This document shows positions 35,001 to 47,000 of a stretch of 64,000 nt of DNA, piece after piece. Each line of letters starts with the position of its first letter. The first letter of the stretch is position 1. Source of the DNA: Anodontia alba (Eukaryota > Mollusca > Bivalvia > Lucinida > Lucinidae). Location: assembly GCA_964016985.1 (NCBI GenBank), contig OZ024823.1, forward strand, positions 113,917,459 through 113,981,458, written 5' to 3'. The translations under genes were made by a program, and so were the position numbers. The notes beneath the pieces were generated by a model. It had not been told where the DNA came from, did no database searches, and saw nothing but the letters and a program-made list of their open reading frames with translations.

Positions 35001-38000
35001 GTTTTTGACTTAGTGCTGCTATGCATATCCACATTATGTCGTTTGAATTTGTCTAGCTGTCTTTGTTTGTTCTCTTTTCGATGAAGTCATGTTTGGTACT
35101 GTAATTTCATACCATACAACCCTTGTCTTGTGCTATAGTGGGATGTGTTCTTTGACTGTGGTCTTTTCTGGGTTTCAACAATTTATTTTAGAAGGTTCAT
35201 TTTACAGAGAAAGAGAACGTTTCCAAAGAGACTGCAACAAACCAAATCTTGCAGTTAAAGGTTAAGAGGGGTAAATATGGTTTAAGTGCATCTAAGCTCG
35301 ATATTCTGATGTTGATCCAGGGTGCTGTATATCTAGCATTGTGGTTATCTAATATCTGGCTGCTTCTTAGCTTTCTGATTTGTTTTCATGTGTTATGTGT
35401 CATTATTTTCATGCTAGAACTGTGATCAATTTGAATGGCTCTCAGCATAGCTTTCTGTTTTATTTGTGTTTTTACTTTCGTTTGTTTTATATTCTTATGT
35501 TTTTCTGCAGCTACTTCAGGACACAAGGGTGAGGTTTTGAACGAGTAAAACTATTTTTTTGATTTCTGCTGACCGTTCCAAGGTGGCTCCTCTGTTGCAG
35601 CTCTTTTCTGTTAGTATGTGAGTGATTGCATCCCTGCTGTTGTGTCTTGTCATTGTTCCTCATCTCTTCTCTTGTGGCCTCCGAAAGGTTGTGATCGTGA
35701 CCTTTCCTGAATAACTTCATGTATATTTTTTGTGCGTCCAAACCATTGTAGCAGATATACTTGGAAAATATTAAAGGAAACCCCTTGACTTCTCAGAGTT
35801 TGTGAAAATTCAAAGCTGTTTTGAAACCGCATAACAGCTAGCATGCCCAGAAGATGTCGTGCATGCACCAATACTCGCGAGGCATGGGATAGATACTGAT
35901 CCCTTTGCGTATAAACATTTATTATGCCATTGAACTTTTGCTTCTTTCTACTTGAATTTGGGAGTTCCCTTAAATAATGTCCCTAGTATATATATAGTTT
36001 CAGCCAAATGTTTTGATAAATCGTTATGCCATGGTGGACATATCAATCGGTAATAAGTAATCTCAGCGTAAAGTACATTTTTACGATTGTAGTTGGACAT
36101 ATTAACAAAAATTCAGTGTCTGTTTTAAGATTTAAGGGATTTTTATATTGCATTTTTTTTATTTTTAAACAATTCCAATTAAATGTAATACTATGTCATA
36201 TTAAAAATCAAACATTTACTTTAAACCATAACTCCAGATAAAGTAGTTAGCCAGATAACTTTTTTTCTTATTTCTCTGTTTGTTTGTGTTGAGGTTTTAC
36301 GGCCAAGTCAACCCAATTGGGTCATGTCGAGCGCGGTAAGTTTACCTAACCACACGTTTACTGGAAAGGCTTAGTCCTCCAAGCGGTTAACCGGTATTGT
36401 GCACATTCTTTCGCCAGAAACTGACAACTGCCCTTTCTGAATCAGTGGAAGGGAGAGAATGAACGTAGAAAATATTTCATGATCAATCACCACCAAAAGA
36501 ATGTTGCCGACCCGGATGGGGTCGAACCCGTAACCTCCTGATCACCAATCGGACGCGCATCCAACTGAGCCACCGAGACCGGCTTTTTCTTATACGTCCA
36601 TGAAAATGTACGCTGTGGGTACTCTCGGTAGAAGCGTTTTATTTTCGTGGATAAATAAGAAAAATAACAATACTTTTTGGTTGAAAAAAGACCGTCATAT
36701 CTGGAGCTATATTTTAAACATAGAAGAACTTCGGCATTTTCTGGATTTTATTTTGCTATATAAAAGCGTCTTACATGCGAGGAGACAAACTCCTCCCATC
36801 GGTCCATGACAGGTTTTCCATTTTTATATCCTGTAGAAAATCTTCCTAGGGTGAGATTCACCTCCACTCCAATGTATCTGATCTTGTTTCCGAAGTAAAC
36901 AGCTGTAATATAAATGCATAAAGCAAATAATATAACTCTCTTTCATATAACTGAGCCTCGTAAAATACAACATGGCATCCTGACATATGCGACGAGCCTA
37001 GACCAAGATCAGCCTGCGCATCCGCGCAGTCTGATCAGGGTCTGCGCTATTCGTTAATAGAATTATTATGGTTTACGTATATTGTTAGCTACCAGCGCAG
37101 TCTCTGTTTGTTATCTGACTGTGTAGATGCGTACGTTGATCTGTGCATGTGATCGAATCTGTCACATCACGAAAACATGCCAATATAATTCTGACCCCCT
37201 TAAACCCCACTTTTATATAGTAAAACTGGGGTTTACAGGGGTATATATTATTTTTCTTATTTCTGCTCAAAACATAGATTGTGGGTACTCGTTAGAACCG
37301 CCTCGGCGAGGTGGTTCTAACGAGTACCCACAATCTATGTTTTGAGCAGAAATATGAAAAATATCAAAACATTTTATCTGAAAATTTTCATCTTTTTGGT
37401 GGTAAAATTTTCAATGTATTTGAATAGGCGTGTTTTCGTAATGATAAGGTCGTTTCATTATTTGGAGAATCTCATATATGGCTGAATCTCAGTGTTGTAA
37501 GTGACCAATGAACTATTGATATGTAACAAATATTTGGTAATCTGGTTTCACGGACCGGTTGTCTGTCTCTTGTTTTGTTATACTGCTTGGTGTCTGATTA
37601 TTGTCTACACTATTTATCACTCATCCAAGTGATTTTAGACACATCAACAAGCAGTAAAACGGACTATTGCGTAGCTGATATTTACTGGGCCCAGTTGTTC
37701 AAAAATAACGATGTCGTTTGTTAACGTATCGTTAAAACTTAGATCATTAAATATGGCATATAGGTTAATAGTTTTCTGAAAAAAAAAATGTGAGAAGCTT
37801 TTGCATTTGCAAAAACTACTCACATTTGTTTCCAGCAAAAATACCTTGATAACATATTGTACTTACTAGAACAGTTAACATTTTAGCACTAACGAGCTCG
37901 TTAAGCTATCGATGCTTTGAGCAACTGGCCCTGTCATTTAGGATCACAGAACCCACTGCGGGATTTTTGAAAATTTGTATGACGGTCACTGATAAGACAT

Positions 38001-41000
38001 AATAGGCCGAAACTGGTAACTCTAGTCCAGAAAACTTGAAACCTTAGCTGTTTTAGTTTTATGAGTGTTCATCTTCTCTCAATGATCATTCCTTTTAGAA
38101 TCTAGTGTTCTTATCTATAGACATGTATGGTAACGAAATATAAAGTGCTCCAATATTTAGTGTTAATGCGGCATAATATAAGGTACTAGTACATTATAGA
38201 GCAAATCAAAATAAGAACATTAAAAGAATAAATAAAAATGAAAAACGTAAAAATAGACCATCATGCTATACGCACAATCTGAACAAGACTGTCACTACAC
38301 GTCGGTACAGATCATAGTATCCTGTGATTCTGTAAGCGACCAGTGAAGCCCTTGATTAGACTGCGCAGACATCGCTATTTGCATTTGGCATAAGAAATTT
38401 TCTCCCAGTTGCTTATCAGACATTTAAATGAAGCAATATGAACCGCACCAACCGAAAATGTACCGCATCGGAGCATGTGCGGGCAGTGGTGGCCCAGATC
38501 TGACAGCGCAGACTCTGGACCTTCCATCACGAAAACATGCCTATATAATTTAGACCCCCTTAAACCCCACTTTTATATGGTAGAACTGGGGTTTACAGGG
38601 GTATACATTATGTTTCTTATTTCTGCTAAAAAGCATAGATTGTGGGTACTCGTTAGAACCGCCTCGGCGAGGCGGTTCTAACGAGTACCCACAATCTATG
38701 TTTTGAGCAGAAATGTGAAAAATATCAGATTTTTTATCTGAAAATTTTCCTTTTTTGTTTGTAAAATGTTCAATATATTTGAATAGGCGTGTTTTCGTAA
38801 TGCTGTCCGCTGGCAGAATCATAGGATATTGTAGAATGTATCAATGGAGAGCAAAGGCCGGAATAAGACCTTGCGCATGTGCAGGTTGATTTTAATCCAC
38901 ACATTTTGCACATGCTCGAAGGCACTTTTTCGTTTGACGTGGCCCAAATGAAGTTATCAAATGTAATCTTACAATAGTCTGTGAGTAAAGGCGTTGAAAA
39001 TGGCCCCAAAGCTTCACCAATCAATGAGTGGTAATTATGGAAATCAGTTGTATTCTCAAAACGGTAGCCATCATTTAACCAGTATGATATAGGGATCTGA
39101 AAATAAAGAAAAAAGTACTTTTAGACCAGTCTTTTGAAAGCAGAAAATAAATATTGTAAATATGCCAGTTATAGTTTCTCTTACACTCTTGTGATGTAAT
39201 TCTCTCTTCATTTTCTAAGTTATTTAGCTTCTGGAAGATACTTAATTGAATATAATACAGCGCTGCTTAACCCGTCTCTTGCTGAACACGACATGCCCTG
39301 TCTTAACAAACAGTGTAGATCCAGATCAGTTGGCTTCTGAAGAATCCATTTGATCTGGATCTGCACTGTTTGTCATTAAATACGTGAATTTCTATCAAAA
39401 CCCAGATTAAGTAATCTGATTGGCTGGAAATTAGAAGTGGGCGTGGCATTTTAATTTATTAAGCATGACAAGGGTTAATATGATGATATTCAGTGCCGAT
39501 ATTATTAAATTTTCTGGGCCCAGTTGTTCAAAGCGTCGTTAGCTTATCGAGCTCGTTAGTGGTCAAAATGTTAACTGTTCTAGTAAGTACAATATCAAAT
39601 TCACAAGTATTTTTGTTGAAAAAAATGTGAGTAGCTTTCGCAACTCACATTTTTTAACCAAAAATATTAGCATATATGCCATATTTAATGATCAAAGTTT
39701 TAACGATATGTTAACTAACGACATCGTTAGTTTTGAAGAACTGGACCCTGGTCTATTGCGACATTACAAATAAGGCCTGGTTAGCACGGATGCACAGTGA
39801 TCCGGATCATAGTTTTCCATATATGCACCAAACTCTCATCTTTCATGCATCACGAAAACACGCCTATAGAATTTTGACCCCGTTAAACCCCACTTTTATA
39901 TAGTAAAACTGGGGTTTACAGGGGTATACATTATTTTTCTTATTTCTGCTCAAAAACATAGATTGTGAGTACTCGTAAGAACCGCCTCGCCGAGGCGGTT
40001 CTAACGAGTACCCACAATCTATGTTTTGAGCAGAAATATGAAAAGTATCAGAGTTTTTTTTATCTGAAAATTTTCAGTTTTGGGGGTGAAATTTTCTATA
40101 TATTTGAATAGGCGTGTTTTCGTAATGACACCGCTGACTTGATCATATATATTGTTTCATGCATTTATCTCACTTTCTGAACATACTGTTTTCAATAAAA
40201 ATCATGGTTTTAAAATCTAGAAATTGAGCCAGCGCATGACAAAACCAACAAAATGGCATGTGCACCCAACGAAGACTCAGATCAGCCTGGGCATTCGCCC
40301 AGTCTGATCTGAGTTTCGCTGTCCGCATGAAAAAAAGCTTGGGTTCTTAGCTACCTATTGAGCACGTAGTGAAGACTCTGATCAGACTGGGCGGATGCCC
40401 AGGCTGATCTGAATCTTCGCTTGGCGCACATGCCATTTTGTTGGTTTTGTCATGCGCACAACATGAAAGTAATGCATGTACGACTGTAAAATCAAACATT
40501 TTTTATGAAAATTTAAACCGTAGATTTTGGTCGCGTCTATGCAGTATGTTTCATATAGTAAAACACTTACCTCTAATATATTGGGGAAGGTCTGGTTGAT
40601 CTTTGAAGTATCGTAGAGAAGAGGTCTGTACTTCAGAAAAGACATTGTCTTGTTGTAGTCCCAAGGAAGAGACCAGTCTATGCCTGTTTCCATGGATTCC
40701 CTCTATGGGAGAATAAGAATATTCAGTAGCTTTGATATCAAACAAATACATGTGTGCCAAGTTACACATGCAGTGTCTAATTTAAGCACATTTACAACTA
40801 ATCTACGTATTAAGATATGTTTTTTATGTTTTTTTGTTGTTGCTTTTTTTTTTTTTTTTTCTTTTTTTTTTTTTTTGCTTTTGTTTGTTTGTTTGTTTGT
40901 TTGATTGTTTTGTTTGTTTTTTGTTTTTTTGTTGTTGGTTTTTGTTTTTTGTTGTTTTTTTTGTTTTTGTTTTTTTGTATGTATGTACAATAGCTCGAAC

Positions 41001-44000
41001 ACCGATGGCTCGTTTACATGGCTGATTCGAGCTCGTTTTTGAGTCCCTTCCGATAGCTCCATGAAATTTTATGTTGTGTGTAATTAGAATCGCCTCATCG
41101 AGGCGATTCTAATGACTACACACAACATACCATTACTATATAGAAGATCGAAAAGATTTCGGAATCCCTAAATGGTCGTCATTGTCTTTCTGACCTGGCA
41201 CAATAATTGACCTTCAGTGTCTCGAACCATCTATATAACGAACAATTTTCAATGGCCCCCAAAGATGTTCGAGCCATTGAAGTTCGACTGTATTGTACTG
41301 TTTTGAACTGCATCAGGAGATAAAGATAATGTTTCGCGCGAGCAAAACTGGTTTAAGCACCCCCACCCCCTCCCCCCCCTCCCCCCCCCCCCCCCCTCTT
41401 CCTCCACTTTTCCCGAATAGTTTTCGTACTAACTATTCCAAGGCCCCTGTTGCAGTTCTTTTTTGTGCGTCTGTGGTTTCTTATGTGTCGTTTGTTTTGT
41501 CCTTATTTGTTCCTCATCTCTCCCCCTTCTGGTGTCTCGGGAGGGCTGTGCTTCGTGATTGTGACATTTCCTGGGTATTTTCAATTATATTGTTTCTACT
41601 TATTAGCTGTCTGTTGTAGAGGCGTTTGCACTGTCCAAGAAGAATTAAAATTGAGCCAGCGCACGACAAAACCTACAAAATGGCATGTGCGCCCAGGGAA
41701 GACTCAGATCAGCCTGGGCATCCGCCCAGTCTGATCAGAGTCTTCGCTCTCCGCATGAAGAAAGCTTAGGTCCTTAGCTACCCATTGAGTGCACAGCCAA
41801 GACTCTGATCAGACTGGGCGGATGCTCAGGCAGATCTGAGTCTTCACTGTGCGCACATGCCTTTTTGCAGGAATAAACGAGAGATTTATAGAAAGGAAAC
41901 TTAAAACTACAGTCGAACTTCAATGGCTGGAACATCTTTGGGACCATGGAAATTTGTTAGAGACATGGGTAGTTCGAGCCACTGAGGGTTAATCATGGCA
42001 CCAGTTCAGGAAGCAAATAGCGATATTTTGGGGAAATCTTTTCGATTTTCTACACAACGATTGTATGTTGAGTGTACTTATGAGAATCGCCCCGATGAGG
42101 CGATTCTAATGAGTACACACAACATACAATTCCATGATAAAATAAGAAAAAATCCCCAAATATTTGTTTTCTTCAGCTATTGGAAGAATTTTGTAGGGAC
42201 TGAAAAAAGAGTTCGAATCATCCACGGTAAACAAGCCATCCGTGTTCGAGCCATTGAGGTTATACTGTATTCGCCAAGTGATTTTGGTCACGAATTCGTG
42301 ACTTTATGAATAAAAATTCTGCCGGGCCATTTGGGACTATTGAACTGGTACAATCAATCAATTAATATATAGAGTTCTGTATTTTGTTTTCCATTTGTTC
42401 TGAATTTAAAACAAATATCCAAATGACACCCGTATTGAAGCACAGGCCAGGTCCTGTCTTCCTGCTTTCACCCTAAACATTCAAAGATATTAATCCCTTA
42501 CCATATATATTTTATAACTTGAATAAGTTCAATGTCTTGTATATTCATGTTCGTGTGTCGAAACTATAATTCAAATGAAAAACAGTGCAGAACTATCTGT
42601 TCCTACAGGATATTTAGACGTGTATGTCCAAATATTAGATTAAATATGGTTACTGTATGTCTGATGTTATCTACAAATCATGTAAGAGAGCAACTATTTG
42701 TATTGCATCACGAAAACATGCCCATATAAGTTTGACCCCCTTATACCCCACTTTTATATAGTACAATTTGGGTTTCCAGGGGTATACATTATTTTTCTTA
42801 TTTCTGATCATAAACATAGATTGTGGGTACTCGTTAGAACCGCCTCGCCGAGGCGGTTCTAACGAGTACCCACAATCTATGTTTTCACCAGCAGTATGAG
42901 AAATATCCGAATTTTTATCTGAAAATTTTTTGGTGGTTAAAATGTTCAGTATATTTGAATAGGCTTGTTTTCGTAATGGCATTTACCCTCAATAATGGGA
43001 CTTCTAAACGTTTTCGCATTTCGCTCTTAAAGGCTCCATATTCCTCAAAAATAGCATTTTATTATCAAAAGAAGGTTTAATAAATTGATAGATGGTATTA
43101 ATACAATTATAAAATGTGGAACCTGCAGCCTATAATTATTTCAGTTAGTCTCGTTCTTGAGCTGGGTCAAAATGAAATGATGTTTTATGGCATCTCTGAA
43201 TTGATATTGCCAACATTAATTCAGAGATACGATAAAAAAAATCATTTCAGTGAAAATAAAAACATGTTACTATCTGTTGTTGTGTCCAAATCTGCTGGCT
43301 GAGTATCAAACAGTATAGATCCTGATCAGACGCCGCATTCTGCGGCGTCTGATCTGGGTCTATACTGTTTGCTCAGGCCTGTTTGTTCCAATACTTGGGG
43401 GAAGTAGGATAATTCGAACCTGGATAAAGTTGCGCAGGTCATCCATAAAACATCTTATCTCAGGGTGTCCTGTCTCAGTATCTCTGCGAATGCTAAAATC
43501 ATCGATGTCTTCTAGTGTAAAATTGGTGAGAGTGTCACAGAATTTCTGAAATCAAAATACCATTTAATGTAAGCAGATTAATTACATGCAGTGCAATCGG
43601 ATAAGAAAAAATACGTTTGCAGTAGTTTCAAATATATTTTGTCGGTTACTTTCGTCGAATTTCGGGATATTTGCTATATGAATAAAACTAAATGAATAAG
43701 GAGATACAATGTACCCAGAAAAGGCCACAGCCCGGACACAGCCCACCAGAAAAGGATTGAATGAAACAAAATGACATCAGGAAACAACATTTACAGAATT
43801 TCATTTCTTTTTTAAATTACTCTTAGCGTAATGCCAAAAGAAATTTAAGGAAATGGAAATATATAGATGTCATGATGCATGACGTTGTTATGTAGTGTTG
43901 TTATGCAAAGTTTTTTTCATGCATTTCAAAACGTTGATGGTGATTCTATGGTGAAGGAGACAAAATATAGTTACTACCAATTATTTTGTTATTATACTTA

Positions 44001-47000
44001 AGACGGCAGCATTTCCAAGTTAAAATGCCATGATATATGCGACCAGCGTAGATGAAGCCAGAATTGCACAGTATAAAAAGAGTCCGTCCGTCTCTATGCG
44101 CTACATAATGTATAGGGCACCATGTCATGGCTTCTTTGAAGATGAAGACGTTTACATCTTATTGCGATAATTTGCACAAGCCGATCGCAGCCCTCGCTGT
44201 CTTACAGATCTGTGGGTATTACAAAAATACGTCTACGAAGATATAAAATACTGATCAGTCTGTGTGATTCCTCAGGTCGATCTTGATCTTCACTGTTACA
44301 TACTGACCGTTTTCTTATGTTACGATTCATATTTCCCTGACTAAAGAATGTAACCTGAGTAGTCGGACAACTGGCCCTGATCAGACCCTGATCAGACGCC
44401 GCAGAACGTGGCGTCTGATCAGTGTCTACACTGTTTTTCACTCATACGGCAATTTCAGACATATTTTAGGTAGCAAAATGGACATCAGACAAACCTTAGC
44501 AAACAGTGTAGACCCAGATCAGACGCTTCAAAATGCGGTATTTGATCAGTGTCTACACTGTTAAACAGTTTGCCACTCATACAGCAATTTTAGACATATT
44601 TTAGGTAGCAAAATGGACATCAGACAGACCTGAGCAAACAGTGTAGACCCAGACCAGACGCCGCAACATGCCCTGAGCAAACAGTGTAGACTCAGATCAG
44701 ACGCCGGAAAACGCGGTGTTTGATCAGGTTCTACACTATTTGTCACTCATACAGCAATTTCAGACATATTTTAGGTGGTAAAATGGATATCAGACAGACC
44801 TGAGCAAACAATGTAAAATGGACATTCGACAAACCTGAGCAAACAGTGTAGACCCAGATCAGACACCACAAAACGCGGTGTCTGATCAGGGTCTACACTG
44901 TTTGCCACTTATTCAGAAGTTTAAAACACACAACAGATATATAGGAAAATGGACTTGTTCACAGTTTTAGGCTAAGTGTAGTAAAGAGCCGAGGTGTCCG
45001 AATATTAAGGTAAAATACAGTACCATTTTACACCCATCCAGCAATACGATATATCAACAGGTAGTAAAATGAACCTCAGGCAGGCCTGAGCTAATAGTGA
45101 AGACCCAGATCAGACGCCGGGCTCTGTTTTCAACTCGTAGTTTCAAGTATGCCAACAGGTAGTATAATGGACCTATTATATTGTCATGCTAAGCATGCTA
45201 AGGATTTAAGGTGTCCCAATATTTAAAGTAAATACGGGAGATTTATACCATAAGTGCAATCTGTGCCTCAGGAGTGTTTGGATTAAAAGAGTCGTCATAT
45301 TTCTCTTCTCCTTCACAATGAGCATCAGAAAAGTGACAGCCCGACATATCTCTTGGCTGTAGACCCCAGGCTATATATACAACCACATGTCTGTCAGCCA
45401 AATTCCTCTTAAAACCACGAGAATCGAATTCTATAGCCCTAGCGTAGTTGTGACCGCTTCGATAGAATTGTACCTGAATAGATTACAAATAACAATACCA
45501 CTATTACACACGAAAAATAAAAATCTGAAAATGACATGTTTACCCGCCGCGCCGCGCCAGCCCCACCCCAGCCCCAGCCCCTCCTACTCTCGAACTGTGT
45601 CTGTACACGGATCGGAAAACAAATCCTTAAAAGATTTTGATGACAATATCGCATGTAAATTCCATCTGAGCATATCCCTGACACGGTCATTTAATTGTAT
45701 AGCACTATTGCTATGGTGAAAAAAAAAATAAGGGGAAACAAAGGAGACGTTAATGCCACCAGACATCCGCTGATTCAAAAAGGGCAGGTGTCAGTTTCTG
45801 GTAAACGAATGTGCACAATACTGGTTAACCGCTTAGAGGACTATGCCTGCCCAAAAGTGTGGTTAGTAAACTGACCGCACTCGACATGACCCCACTGTGT
45901 TAATTGGGCCGTAAAACTTCAACACAAACAAAAACAACGACTAACTAACGAGATACTACAACAATGCAAGGCAGTATAATGCCCCTACCGGTATGGTTAA
46001 CCTGTCCAGCCAGGAAAGAATAAATAGCCCTTTTACAACAATACTCCCATCGGGCACACAACGCTGAAACTGTCAGTTCGACGTTGATTCAACATAATGG
46101 CATTGAATCGACGCTGTTTTATGGAACGCCATAGCTTTCTTATGTTGTAAAAGGCTAGTTTATTGTGTTATAAGTTTGGTTACTGTTATATTATGCACTG
46201 ATATATAATGCAGTGATAATAACTAATTGTTAATGAAGAACGACAATGTGTTCAAACTATTATTTAATAAGGTGACTGTCTCTAGCATACAACATACATA
46301 ATCATAGCTACAAGAGAAGTAAAGTATTTTAGAGGCTGACAGTATTTATATTCAGTGAGGTACATCAGTGGGGTTTATCAACAGCTTACATAGAGGATTG
46401 ACTAATAATGTAACATCTCCCTTCTTTAAAAACAACAAAGGTTCAAATTTATTTAAACACCTTAAAATAAAATCCTGTATATCAAACATTTAGTCGTTAG
46501 ATAGCACAAGAAAGTTCAGCCAGTTCAGTGACATACAGATATTTGCAAGGCAGCCAGTTTTTTTTGTTTTTTTTTAGGAGAGCCAGAGTATCTGAATAAC
46601 TTTAATTAGAAATAATTGGTAAACTCATGTTACAATTATTCTAACAGTTTTCACACACACTAATCTGACAAGTTGTTGATAAAGTTAAGTTGATTTTCAG
46701 CAACACGACATTACAAAAATTCCAGGGCAAGAAGAACTGTTTATTTTTCCATTAAAATGTCATGATTTATACCTCGCATGTGTTTTTAACATTATCCTGT
46801 GTCATAGTTCACATAGATTCAATTATTTTTGGTTTCACTGTACGACCAAAGCGCGTAATATATGGCGTCATGTCATTCTTCCCTGGTGGTATAACTGGAT
46901 CAGTATTATTATTCCGCTAAGTGCTGTAAAAATATGATGATAGCATAAAAACCTCCCGGCGCGAAACAGCTTTGGGGCGAATCATGCCCGGTCCCACCTA

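Noticed and set aside
36500..36583. Functional tRNA gene on the minus strand
   Set aside because: A and B boxes are clear, but the sequence continues into a SINE body with headless copies elsewhere, and the cloverleaf is imperfect.
45439..45690. Minus-strand frame extending exon 3 upstream
   Set aside because: The extra part is an intron with a pyrimidine tract and AG directly before the conserved VQFYRSG start.
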